37,361 nt of DNA, taken from the NCBI GenBank assembly GCA_025964695.1, contig JAOPYK010000244.1:1-37361 (forward strand). The letters run 5' to 3'. The notes below the pieces were generated by a model that did no database searches, had not been told where the DNA came from, and worked only from the letters and a program-made list of their open reading frames with translations. Position 1 is the first letter of the stretch, and each line of letters opens with the position of its first letter. This document shows, in pieces, positions 18,797-26,341 of this stretch. Source of the stretch: Streptosporangiaceae bacterium. GTDB lineage: Bacteria > Actinomycetota > Actinomycetes > Streptosporangiales > Streptosporangiaceae. A program made the position numbers and the translations under genes.

Positions 18797-19665
18797 CCCC
18801 GGTCTTCACTGACGCCGCCGACGTACGGCGACGCCTGGACCAGGTCGACTACCTGGTCGACGAGGGAACCGCCTCGGCGCTGTTCTTCGCGCTGACCCTC
18901 GGCCGGCCCCTGCTGCTGGAAGGCGAGCCGGGCGTCGGCAAGACGGCCGCCGCCAAGGCCCTGGCCCGTGTACTGGCCACACCGCTGATCCGGCTGCAGT
19001 GCTACGAAGGGCTGACGGCCGGCGAAGCGCTGTACGAGTGGAACTACCAACGGCAGTTGCTCGCCATCCGGCTGGCCGAGTCCCGCCACGCAACCCTGAC
19101 CGATGCGGACCTGTTCACCGCGGAGTTCCTGCAGGAGCGCCCGATCCTGCGGGCCGTCCGCCACCAGGGACCGGTGCCCCCCGTGCTGCTGATCGACGAG
19201 ATCGACCGCGCCGACGACGAGTTCGAGGCCCTACTGCTGGAGTTCCTCGGAGAGTCGTCGGTCACGATCCCCGAGCTCGGCACCTTCACCGCGGAGCGCC
19301 GGCCGGTCGTCGTCCTGACGTCCAACCGCAGCCGGGACCTGCACGACGCCCTCCGACGGCGCTGCCTGTACCACTGGATCGACTTTCCCTCCGCCGAACG
19401 GGCCGCGGAGATCCTGCGTCGCCTGGTTCCGGCCGCCGACGAGAAGCTGATCAGGTCGGCCACCGACTTCATCGGCCGGGTGCGCCGGCTCGACCTCGAC
19501 AAGGCGCCCGGGCTCGCTGAGACGATCGACTGGGTCTCGGCACTGTCGGCGCTGGGCGCGTCGGACCTGGTCCGTGAGGACATCGTCGTGACCCTCGGCA
19601 GCATCGCGAAGACGCCGGACGACCGCGACAGCATCACCGACTACGCGCGCAGTGCGTCCGGCTGA
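18793..19665 (+). CDS. coxD: MoxR-type AAA+ ATPase CoxD
   Basis: The 290-aa product has Walker A GEPGVGKT (residues about 38-45), Walker B VLLIDEIDRAD, sensor 1 VVLTSNRSRDL and the arginine-rich RRRCLYHW block typical of MoxR proteins. In Oligotropha, CoxD is needed to put sulfur onto Mo during assembly of the Mo-S-Cu site, working with the VWA protein CoxE. GTG 18793 overlaps the preceding stop (GTGA), so it is translationally coupled to the mocA-like gene. Confidence 0.93.
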   Translation: MTPVFTDAADVRRRLDQVDYLVDEGTASALFFALTLGRPLLLEGEPGVGKTAAAKALARVLATPLIRLQCYEGLTAGEALYEWNYQRQLLAIRLAESRHATLTDADLFTAEFLQERPILRAVRHQGPVPPVLLIDEIDRADDEFEALLLEFLGESSVTIPELGTFTAERRPVVVLTSNRSRDLHDALRRRCLYHWIDFPSAERAAEILRRLVPAADEKLIRSATDFIGRVRRLDLDKAPGLAETIDWVSALSALGASDLVREDIVVTLGSIAKTPDDRDSITDYARSASG

Positions 19666-19686
19666 CCGAGGGGACGAAGAGGGACG

Positions 19687-20352
19687 ATGAAAATCGACAA
19701 CGAGTTCACCGTGGACGTCCCGATCGACCGGGCCTGGGAGGTGCTCACCGATCTCGAGGGCATCGCGCCCTGTATGCCCGGCGCCCAGCTGACCGGCGTG
19801 GACGGGGACGTCTACTCCGGCAAGGTGAAGATCAAGGTCGGTCCCATCATCTCTGAGTACGCCGGTACGGCACGGTTCGTCGAGAAGGACGACGTGAACC
19901 ACCGTGCCGTCATCGACGCCAAAGGCCGTGACTCGCGCGGGGCGGGAAACGCCACCGCCGCCATCACCGCGCAGCTCCGGGCGGACGGTGCGCGCACCGT
20001 CGTCACCATCGACACGGATTTGAAGATCACCGGCAAGGTGGCTCAGTTCGGCAGCGGAATGATCAAGGAAGTCTCCAGGAAACTGCTCGACCAGTTCGTG
20101 GACTGCCTCGAGGGCAGTCTGGCGATCCCGGCCACCGCCGCCGGTTCCCCGGACGGCGCTCGCGCCACGGCAACGCGGCCCGCCCCGCCGCCCGAGGCTG
20201 CGGCGAACAGGCGCACGATCACCTCCACGGACGAGGTCGAGCCGCTGAACGTGATGAGCATCGCGGGCGGGTCCATCTACAAGCGAGCGCTCCCGGTCGT
20301 CGCGGCGCTCGTCATCATCGCCGCCATCGTCGTCTTCTTCCTTGTCTCCTAG
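19687..20352 (+). CDS. coxG: CoxG SRPBCC membrane-recruitment protein
   Basis: The 221-aa product has an N-terminal SRPBCC domain of the CoxG type (residues about 1-150: FTVDVPIDRAWEVLTDLEG, then CMPGAQLTGVDGD). A Pro/Ala-rich linker follows, then a single C-terminal transmembrane helix (about 200-220, VVAALVIIAAIVVFFL). CoxG proteins tether CO dehydrogenase to the membrane, and in mycobacteria CoxG has been shown to carry quinone to the enzyme, which fits a hydrophobic-pocket domain on a flexible membrane stalk. It lies 21 bp after coxD and overlaps coxE by 11 bases. Confidence 0.93.
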   Translation: MKIDNEFTVDVPIDRAWEVLTDLEGIAPCMPGAQLTGVDGDVYSGKVKIKVGPIISEYAGTARFVEKDDVNHRAVIDAKGRDSRGAGNATAAITAQLRADGARTVVTIDTDLKITGKVAQFGSGMIKEVSRKLLDQFVDCLEGSLAIPATAAGSPDGARATATRPAPPPEAAANRRTITSTDEVEPLNVMSIAGGSIYKRALPVVAALVIIAAIVVFFLVS

Positions 20353-21571
20353 CCGGCCCGGTTCCGCGGCACTGCTGCTACCGGGCGTCGACCACGCGGC
20401 GTTCGCCGTCGCGCTCGCCGTCCGGCTCCGCCGGCGTGGTGTGCCGGTCGGTCTCACCGGCATCGAGGACTTCATCCGTGCACTGGCGGTCTCCCCGCCG
20501 GACTCGCCTTCCCGGCTGTACTGGGCCGCCCGGGTCAGCCTCGTACGCCGGCGATCGGAGATCGAGACCTTCGACGCGGTGTTCGCCTCGGTGTTCGGCG
20601 GTGCACCGGCGTTCGATCCGCGCCCGCGCCAGACGGCCCGGACCGAGACCGCAGGCGGCGGCGACGCGTTCGCCCCCGTACGGGCATCCTCCGCCGACCG
20701 GCCGCACGATGCCGGGCTCCCCTGGACGACACTGCCCCCGGCGGTCGCCGGCACGGACGACTCGGAGGCCGCATTCGCCGTGCCCGCTCGCCTGCCCAGC
20801 GACATCATCGGAGCGGCCGACGTGCCGTTCGAGCAGCTCGACGCCCAGGAAATGGGGCTGCTCGGGAAATGGCTGGAATCCGCCGTGGCCGGGTGGCCCA
20901 CCCGGCGAAGCCGCCGGCGTGCGGTAAGCCCCCACGGGCAACGGATCTCGATGCGCGCCACCATGAGCCGGTCTCGCCGCACCGGCTGGGAGCCCCTTGA
21001 CCTGATCCGGGTACGGGCGATCGACAAACCCCGGCCCGTGGTGATGCTCTGCGATGTCAGCCAGTCCATGCAGGCCCAGGTGCCGGCCTATTTCCACCTG
21101 ATGCGCGCGCTCGCGCTGGTCGCCGACGCTGAGGTGTTCGCCTTCGCGACGACTCTGACGCGCCTGACCACGGTCCTCACGCACAAGTCGGCGCCGGTCG
21201 CCATCGAGCAGGCGACGCAGAAGGTCAGCGACCGGTTCGGCGGAACGCGGATCGCCACCAACGTGCAGGCACTGCTGTCGTCCCACCACGGCGGGGCGGC
21301 CCGCGGAGCCATCGTGATCATTGGTTCGGACGGCTGGGACAGCGATTCACCGCAGGCCCTGGCGGCCGCGATGACCCGGTTGCACCGGCGTGCGCACCGG
21401 GTGATCTGGATGAACCCCAGAGCCTCCGCTCCGGGTTTCGAACCGCGTGTCGCCACCATGGCCGCCGCTCTCCCCCACTGCGACGAGATGCTCCCGGCGG
21501 ACACCTTCCGGTCCCTGCAGAGGGTGATCACCGAGGTCTCCCGCGGCCGTCAACTCCAGAGAGTGACGTGA
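20342..21571 (+). CDS. coxE: VWA-domain CO dehydrogenase maturation protein CoxE
   Basis: The 409-aa product has a divergent helical N-terminal half and a C-terminal von Willebrand A domain with the metal-ion-dependent adhesion site DVSQSM (D-x-S-x-S/M type) and a later conserved Thr in FGGTRIATN. CoxE acts with the CoxD ATPase in Mo-Cu site assembly, as MoxR-VWA pairs generally do. The only plausible start is TTG 20342 inside the end of coxG, so expression relies on coupling. The 3' end overlaps the convergent LysR gene by 22 bp. Confidence 0.9.
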   Translation: MSPSRPGSAALLLPGVDHAAFAVALAVRLRRRGVPVGLTGIEDFIRALAVSPPDSPSRLYWAARVSLVRRRSEIETFDAVFASVFGGAPAFDPRPRQTARTETAGGGDAFAPVRASSADRPHDAGLPWTTLPPAVAGTDDSEAAFAVPARLPSDIIGAADVPFEQLDAQEMGLLGKWLESAVAGWPTRRSRRRAVSPHGQRISMRATMSRSRRTGWEPLDLIRVRAIDKPRPVVMLCDVSQSMQAQVPAYFHLMRALALVADAEVFAFATTLTRLTTVLTHKSAPVAIEQATQKVSDRFGGTRIATNVQALLSSHHGGAARGAIVIIGSDGWDSDSPQALAAAMTRLHRRAHRVIWMNPRASAPGFEPRVATMAAALPHCDEMLPADTFRSLQRVITEVSRGRQLQRVT

Positions 21572-22506
21572 ATGGCGGGGCGGAAGCGGCCCACCCGGAC
21601 CCCCGGCCCGCGGAGCATGGCCTGGGTGGCCCGCGGAGTGGTCACGAACCGGACGAGTTCCGCGGCGGCGGGTGGCGCACCGGCCGCGGCGAGCGTCGAC
21701 GTCGTCCACACACCGTCGAACTGCAGCGACTGACCGGCGATGCGGACGAGGCTGCCGTTGGCCAGGTCCTGAGCCACGGCGAACGAGACCGTCGCGGCTA
21801 CGCCGCCGTTCCGCTTGGCCTCCTCCAACGCGGCGGAATGACTTTGGAAGATACGCTGGCGCTCCTCCGGCACCCTGATCCGGCGCAGAATCGCGGGCAC
21901 CACGCCGACGTCCGCCGCCGCCGACGGACCCAGCAGCCAGATCTGCTCACGCAACTGGTGTGCACCGACGGGGACCCCGGCCAGCGGATGCTCTGGGCCG
22001 GACACGACGATCACCTGGTAGTTGAGAAACGGCCGGCAGACCACCGACTCGTCCAGGTTTCCCGGCTGTGGCCCGATCGCCACATCCGCCGCCCGTGCAT
22101 GCAACAGCGAGCTGAACCTCCGCGGATCCCGGACGCTCAACTCGACGTCGAGGTCGGCGGCCCGGCCGGCGAACAACTCGATCAGACCGGGCGCCGCATG
22201 CTCGGCGAACAGGCTGGACGCCGCGACGCGCAACAGCCGCCGGCCGTGTCCCGCCTGGCCCACCTCGACGATCGTGCGCTCCTGGAGGCTCAGCATCTCC
22301 ACCGCACGGCTGGCGAGCCGCAGGCCACCCGGCGTGAACGCGAGCCCCGACGCGGTCCGCGTGAACAACCGGTCGCCGAGTTCCTTGCGCAGGTGACCGA
22401 CGTGCAAGGACACGGCCGCCTCGGACACCTCCAGCTCCGCTGCCGCCCGCTTGACCGAGCCGAGCCGCACCACTGCGGCGAACGCGCGTAGCTGGGTGGG
22501 CGTCAT
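21550..22506 (-). CDS. LysR-family regulator, probably of the cox operon
   Basis: The 318-aa product has the LysR winged helix-turn-helix at residues about 1-60 (LRAFAAVVRLGSVKRAAAELEVSEAAVSLHVGHL shows the family spacing) and a periplasmic-binding-like effector domain (about 90-300). It is tail-to-tail with coxE, with a 22-bp antisense overlap of coding ends. LysR genes are frequent at CO dehydrogenase loci, so control of cox is likely but inferred. ATG 22506 is the first in-frame Met and aligns with the usual MTPTQLRAF start. Confidence 0.92.
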   Translation of the reverse strand: MTPTQLRAFAAVVRLGSVKRAAAELEVSEAAVSLHVGHLRKELGDRLFTRTASGLAFTPGGLRLASRAVEMLSLQERTIVEVGQAGHGRRLLRVAASSLFAEHAAPGLIELFAGRAADLDVELSVRDPRRFSSLLHARAADVAIGPQPGNLDESVVCRPFLNYQVIVVSGPEHPLAGVPVGAHQLREQIWLLGPSAAADVGVVPAILRRIRVPEERQRIFQSHSAALEEAKRNGGVAATVSFAVAQDLANGSLVRIAGQSLQFDGVWTTSTLAAAGAPPAAAELVRFVTTPRATQAMLRGPGVRVGRFRPAIHVTLWS

Positions 22507-22676
22507 GCGTGGAACGCTACTTCACCAACCTCACCGTCGGCTTTGCAACGAGCACGATTCCGTCACCGACGCCTGTGAGATCGGTGATCGTCCCGGTCGA
22601 GATCTTCAAGCTCTCCCGCCCGGATGTCGAAATCGCTCGCCCGGCTTCTACGTCACCCACGAAAGGCGCTCGCGCG
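22507..22676. other. Divergent gap between the LysR and XRE genes
   Basis: It has no convincing gene. The open frame upstream of ATG 22677 has no recognisable domain and a Thr/Ser/Pro-rich composition unlike the helix-turn-helix protein that follows. No toxin gene remnant was identified. Confidence 0.4.
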
Positions 22677-23054
22677 ATGGCAGCGGAGACGCGGTCACTT
22701 GAGGTTTCGCTGCCGCGACACGGCCAGGAGTCCGATACCGCCTTCGACCTCTACACCAAGGAGTCGTTCCTCAGCGAGTTCTTCCCAGAGCAGGCCGAGG
22801 AAGTGCAGACCGGTTCCGCTCACCTGGTGGCCCGAAACCGGGTGCACCGTCTCGCTGAGATACGCCGCCAGGTCGGTCTCACCCAGGCACAGATAGCCGA
22901 CCGGATGAACGTCCGACAGGAACGAGTATCAGCGATCGAACGCGCCGAGCCCGGCACTACCGAGATCCGGACCCTCACCGCTTATGTTGAGGCTCTCGGA
23001 GGCCGACTCGAGATCACCGCAGACCTGGGCGGCGAACGGATGGTCCTGGGCTGA
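22677..23054 (+). CDS. XRE-family helix-turn-helix protein, HigA/antitoxin-like
   Basis: The 125-aa product (ATG 22677, AAAGG 10 bases upstream) has a helical N-terminus (TKESFLSEFFPEQAEEVQTG) and a Cro/C1-type helix-turn-helix at about residues 58-110 (IRRQVGLTQAQIADRMNVRQERVSAIE). It ends with the common ALGGRLEITADLGG tail of HigA-like antitoxins. Such proteins usually follow a RelE/HigB toxin gene; none is visible upstream or downstream, so it is an orphan regulator or solitary antitoxin. Confidence 0.8.
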   Translation: MAAETRSLEVSLPRHGQESDTAFDLYTKESFLSEFFPEQAEEVQTGSAHLVARNRVHRLAEIRRQVGLTQAQIADRMNVRQERVSAIERAEPGTTEIRTLTAYVEALGGRLEITADLGGERMVLG

Positions 23055-23137
23055 TCATCCACGCAGCGCCACGCCACCAGCAGCGCGAGAGGTACCGAAA
23101 CACCTTCATCAGGCCGCAGAGGCCGACCACGCGGCCG

Positions 23138-23530
23138 TCAAGCCGACGCGGTGCCGTGCTCGCTTGGCGGCTCATCCGCTGATGGGTTCAGCGCGGCGGT
23201 GAGGGCCTGGTCCAGGGTGGCGTGGGTTTTCAAGTACCGGTCTACTCTGGTGATCTCGATGACCCGTGCCGGGCGGAGCTGCAGAGCGGCGAGGTGCACC
23301 TCGCCGCCGTGCTGGAGAGCGTGGGTGTAGGTGTTGAGCAGGATCCGCAGGCCGGCGCTGTCGAGGAAGGTCATCTCGCTCAGATCGAAGACCAGATGGT
23401 CACTGGGATCGCGGCGCGTCTCGCGCAGGAACGCGTCGAGACGGTCAGCGGTGGTGGTGTCCAGATCTCCGGCGATGGTCACGACCACTACTCCTGGCAG
23501 ATGCTGCGCGGACAGGCTCAGAGATTCCAT
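23138..23530 (-). CDS. STAS-domain anti-sigma factor antagonist
   Basis: The 130-aa product is a SpoIIAA/RsbV-type single STAS domain: VVVTIAGDLDTTTADRLDAFL, then the phospho-acceptor motif LSEMTFLDSAGLRIL, with the Ser of DSAG as the usual phosphorylation site. A disordered C-terminal tail follows. It would bind an RsbW-type kinase to release an alternative sigma factor. No kinase or sigma gene is adjacent. ATG 23530 has GGAG ten bases upstream. Confidence 0.92.
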   Translation of the reverse strand: MESLSLSAQHLPGVVVVTIAGDLDTTTADRLDAFLRETRRDPSDHLVFDLSEMTFLDSAGLRILLNTYTHALQHGGEVHLAALQLRPARVIEITRVDRYLKTHATLDQALTAALNPSADEPPSEHGTASA

Positions 23531-23729
23531 GAGTGGTGGCTCCGTGACTGGGCGGATCCTGCTGCACCCAGTATCCGCCAGATGATCACCAGACGGTACC
23601 CGCTTCGGACAGTACGAGTCGAGGGAATGAGCGGCCGGCAGGTGTGACAGAGGCGGGACCCGTGCCCCGCGAACCGTGAGGTGGCTCTGACGGCCGGCCT
23701 GTCACGGCGACCTTCACCGGCGGCCGCGT
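23531..23729. other. Intergenic stretch upstream of the STAS gene
   Basis: It has no gene or clear promoter motif. It contains GGATACTGGG on the minus strand, about 45 bp before the STAS ATG, a loose resemblance to SigB-type -10 sites (GGGTAT), without a good -35. Confidence 0.3.
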
Positions 23730-24515
23730 TCAGGAGTGGCAGCGCATCCAGCCGTTCGTGCTGTCCCCGTCGCTGACTCGAGCAGTGCGTTGCGGGCGAG
23801 AAATCTCACGATCTTGTTGAGCTCTGACGCAGGTGTAGGCGCCGTAGATGGAGCTGCGGAACTCGGTGGTCACGATCTCGAACCCAGCGGCGGTGAGCAT
23901 AGGTTCGAGCAGCCAGCGGAAGGTGCTGAACTCGCTCCGGAGGTGCTCGGCGTAGTCCTCGCGTGTGTAGCCCTCGGCGGGGTCCGTGGCCGCGCCGTCC
24001 AGCCAGCCGCCGAGTATCCCGTCGGCTTCGCCGGGCTCGAAGTCGAAGATCAAGTCGTGCAGGCGCAGGACGCCGCCCGGCCGCAGGAGGTTCGCGATCC
24101 GGTCCAGCGCGACGGCCTTCCAGAAGTCGGGCAGCTGGTGAAGGGCGTTCCGGGTGAAGACCGCATCCGCGGGCGGGCCGGTGTGCTCGTAGGACAGAAA
24201 GCCGGCCTGGACACACTCGATGTTCGACACCCCGGCGTCCGCGGCCCGCCTGCGCAGCAGGCTCTGCATCACCGGGGAGACGTCGACGGCGACCACGCGG
24301 CGCACCTGTGGCGCGGCGGCCAGCGCGAGCCGTCCCGTCCCGGCCCCGAGATCCACGAGCGTATCCGTACCGTTCAGGCCGTGTTCGAGGAGCACGGCGA
24401 GATCTTCGGCGAAATCGGGGTGGCCCTGCTTGTGGTCGTATCCCGCGACGAAGCCGGGATCGAGATGCTCAGGACCGGCATGCGTGAGTTCGTCGATCAT
24501 CCACGGCTTGGGCAT
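23730..24515 (-). CDS. Class I SAM-dependent methyltransferase
   Basis: The 261-aa product has motif I DLGAGTGRLALAA, motif II VVAVDVSP, and a post-motif block DAVFTRNALHQLPDFWKAVAL in the position of UbiE/type-11 methyltransferases. Motif III is LLRPGGVLRLHDL. The ATG at 24515 (MPKPWMIDEL) is chosen; upstream codons up to 24629 lack family character. The C-terminal 28 residues after ACVRAQ-like text (TCVRAQQD) look like low-similarity extension. The substrate is unknown, and there are no pathway neighbours. Confidence 0.87.
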   Translation of the reverse strand: MPKPWMIDELTHAGPEHLDPGFVAGYDHKQGHPDFAEDLAVLLEHGLNGTDTLVDLGAGTGRLALAAAPQVRRVVAVDVSPVMQSLLRRRAADAGVSNIECVQAGFLSYEHTGPPADAVFTRNALHQLPDFWKAVALDRIANLLRPGGVLRLHDLIFDFEPGEADGILGGWLDGAATDPAEGYTREDYAEHLRSEFSTFRWLLEPMLTAAGFEIVTTEFRSSIYGAYTCVRAQQDREISRPQRTARVSDGDSTNGWMRCHS

Positions 24516-24610
24516 GTTCCGATCGTGACACCGCCATGGCAAAGATCGCATCGGATTTTCCAGTCGGTGTTGTCCACATGATCTGGACCTCCGGGCGGGC
24601 CATGCCGGGG

Positions 24611-24982
24611 CTACCTGAGCGCATAGCACTCAACCTCTGAGCGCCGACGCGTCAGGCCGGATCTGACGGAATCTCTTACGCAGTCCAGCTGGTCGGGGCT
24701 GAGCAGAAGCTTTCCGCACACGCTGATGCTCGAGTAAGTTCGGCAATCGAGATTGGGATTCGGCTTGTGCCCAATGCGATAGCTCGACTTGACTCTTTCT
24801 TCACATTTGTGGCGGCCTGTGACGGAGTTGACATACCGACATTGATTAATCATTGTCTGATACTGCTCTCGGCTTACGGACGGCTTAGGGTGAGGCTGGG
24901 CCGGTGTCTCCACAGAGGCCACAGCGGTGCCGGCCGACCCGAACATCAGTGTGAGCGCCGTGAGCGCGATGATCTTCTTCAT
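24611..24982 (-). CDS. Small secreted cysteine-rich protein
   Basis: The 123-aa product begins with a clear Sec signal peptide (KK positive start, LTALTLMFGSAGTAVA core, cleavage near residue 22-23). The mature part of about 100 residues is basic and holds six cysteines, spaced so that three disulfides are possible (NQC, KCEE, LDC, SVCG, LDC, VEC). GGGGGA precedes ATG 24982. Base composition is visibly more AT-rich than the surroundings, with less biased third positions, hinting at acquisition. I do not recognise the family. Confidence 0.78.
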   Translation of the reverse strand: MKKIIALTALTLMFGSAGTAVASVETPAQPHPKPSVSREQYQTMINQCRYVNSVTGRHKCEERVKSSYRIGHKPNPNLDCRTYSSISVCGKLLLSPDQLDCVRDSVRSGLTRRRSEVECYALR

Positions 24983-25193
24983 GCCGTCCCCCTGTAATCA
25001 CTCTTGCGGAGGCTGTGCTCCCAAGTCTCACTGTTATTCCCTCATAGGCGCGAATGGGATCCAAAGGACGAAGCGCCACCGCCGACGCAGTCTTCGACGT
25101 GGCGGCCGCCGTGATGTCACAGGCGATGGCCGGCCGAGACAGGGACGTGTCCATCAGGGTGAGCTCGGCCAGAGGGCCTGCGGCCTGTACCGA

Positions 25194-25340
25194 GGCCTGC
25201 TGTTCGGCACCAACTACCCGATGATCACCGCGGAGAAGGCGCTGACCGAGCTGGAGTCGCTCGGCCTCGATCAGGAGACCACCGAGCTGTTCCGCACCGG
25301 CAACGCCCGCCGGGTCTTCAAGCTGGTGCCGGCTGCCTGA
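25194..25340 (+). pseudogene. C-terminal relic of an amidohydrolase (amidohydrolase 2 family)
   Basis: The last 47 codons before the stop at 25338-25340 read LLFGTNYPMITAEKAL and end with LFRTGNARRVFKL, the standard C-terminus of amidohydrolase-2/TIM-barrel metal hydrolases. The upstream part of the same frame has no resemblance to the family and no metal-binding HxH, so only the 3' end survives. It faces another relic on the opposite strand. Confidence 0.7.
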
Positions 25341-25400
25341 CCCGCGACCACGCCCCATCCGGCCTGAGAGGTGGATGATCGGCGGTGCCGGACGGGTTGA

Positions 25401-25580
25401 TTCGGTGGAGAGCGCGAACACGATGCGGCCGAGGCCGGACCGTTCGACGGCGCCCGCGCACATACCGCAGGGCTGACAGCTGATGTACATAGTGGTGGCG
25501 GCCGCGGTGCCGGGGTCGAGTTCGCGACCCGCCCATCTGGCCGCCCGCCGGTCGCCCTGCGGGCGGCGGAGCGGTGGCAT
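25401..25580 (-). pseudogene. Relic of a CMP/nucleoside deaminase
   Basis: From ATG 25580 the minus strand encodes about 60 family-like residues: AARWAGRELDPGTAA, TTMYISCQPCGMCAGA (zinc-binding PCxxC) and GLGRIVFALSTE. This matches the C-terminal half of nucleoside/guanine deaminase-like proteins. The N-terminal HAE catalytic motif is missing, and the frame runs on without a stop through the antisense of the amidohydrolase relic, so it is non-functional. Confidence 0.68.
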
Positions 25581-25978
25581 TGGTCTTGTGTCAGGAGGGC
25601 GAGCGAGACTCAGCGGGATGAGACGGCTACCCGAGCACCAGGGGCCGTCAGGCGAAGGATGAGTAGGAATACTCAGATGTCGAAGGCGCTGCCACTCAAC
25701 CGAGCCTGTACTTCCACATCGCCCTGCGCGACGACAAGATCGCTGCGACTAGCCGTCCTCGCCTGAGTTGAAGCGCGCCCCGACCGAGTGGGCAGCGCAG
25801 AGCGCAGCTGGATGGGCGGCTGGTCGCCGGACCGCCCGCCCCACCTGCATGACACGAGCCGGGAAGCGATGCCGACCCAGACAGTACCGCCGAGCCCCGG
25901 GGCGGCCGGCGGCGCCGTCGACTGATCCGAGGGCATTATGCCATGCGTCGCATATGCCGTTTGCGGCATATTACGAGG
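25581..25978. other. Gene-free stretch before the arsR-type gene
   Basis: About 400 bp without a supportable gene. It contains a small inverted repeat GAGTA-GGAA-TACTC at 25661-25674 and, just after it in one plus frame, SLYFHIALRDDKIA followed by a stop. That piece could be the end of a lost NTF2-like protein, but this is a guess. The right end carries the ArsR operator. Confidence 0.4.
25932..25971. promoter_or_regulatory. Paired palindromic operator for the ArsR-type regulator
   Basis: Two perfect inverted repeats sit side by side: GGCAT-T-ATGCC (25932-25942) and ATATGCCG-TTTG-CGGCATAT (25952-25971). Both share the ATGCC/GGCAT half-site. The second ends eight bases before the GTG start, so a bound dimer would cover the promoter. 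This is the usual arrangement for ArsR autorepression. Confidence 0.75.
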
Positions 25979-26341
25979 GTGCCCAACGCGATCTGGTCCG
26001 TGCTGATCGACCCGAACCGGCGCGCGATGCTCGAACTCCTGCGCGAGCGCCCCCGCGCTGTCGGCGAGTTGGCCGATGAGCTCAACCTCACCCAGCCGAC
26101 CACGTCCAAGCACCTGCGAGTGCTGCGCGACGCGGGCTTCGTACGCGTCGTACAGGACGCACAACGGCGCATCTACGCGATCGACCCCGCGCCGCTGGCC
26201 GAGCTCGACGCATGGCTCGCCCCCTACCGGTGGCTGTGGAACGACCGGCTCGACGCACTCGGGCACCACCTCGACACGATGCCCGACACGACGCCCGACA
26301 CGACGCCCGACACGACGCCCGACACGACGAAGGAGAACTGA
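25979..26341 (+). CDS. ArsR-family winged helix regulator
   Basis: The 120-aa product starts at GTG 25979, likely leaderless, because the operator ends just upstream and no Shine-Dalgarno is present. The winged helix is at residues about 5-85 (LIDPNRRAMLELL, LNLTQPTTSKHLRVLRDAGFVRV, then the AQRRIYAI wing). The family's metal-binding cysteines (ELCVC) are absent, so it does not sense metals by that site. It belongs to the ArsR group that partners AHSA1 proteins. The C-terminus is a DTTP repeat. It overlaps the next gene by one base. Confidence 0.9.
   Translation: MPNAIWSVLIDPNRRAMLELLRERPRAVGELADELNLTQPTTSKHLRVLRDAGFVRVVQDAQRRIYAIDPAPLAELDAWLAPYRWLWNDRLDALGHHLDTMPDTTPDTTPDTTPDTTKEN
26272..26331 (+). 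repeat. Five tandem 12-bp units at the 3' end of the arsR-type gene
   Basis: CGACACGACGCC-type units repeat five times (first with GAT for GAC, last ending GAA), encoding DTMP-DTTP-DTTP-DTTP-DTTK. The unit is a multiple of three, so copy number can change without a frameshift. The array runs directly into the AAGGAG ribosome site (26330-26335) of the next gene. Confidence 0.9.

Noticed and set aside
25054-25221. Plus-strand small ORF beginning MGSKGRSATADAVFD
   Set aside because: Partly overlaps the amidohydrolase relic, has no clear ribosome site and no family resemblance. It may be real, but I cannot support it.
26277-26331. CRISPR-like repeat reading of the 12-bp tandem array
   Set aside because: Units are contiguous without spacers and lie in a coding frame, so this is a simple tandem repeat.
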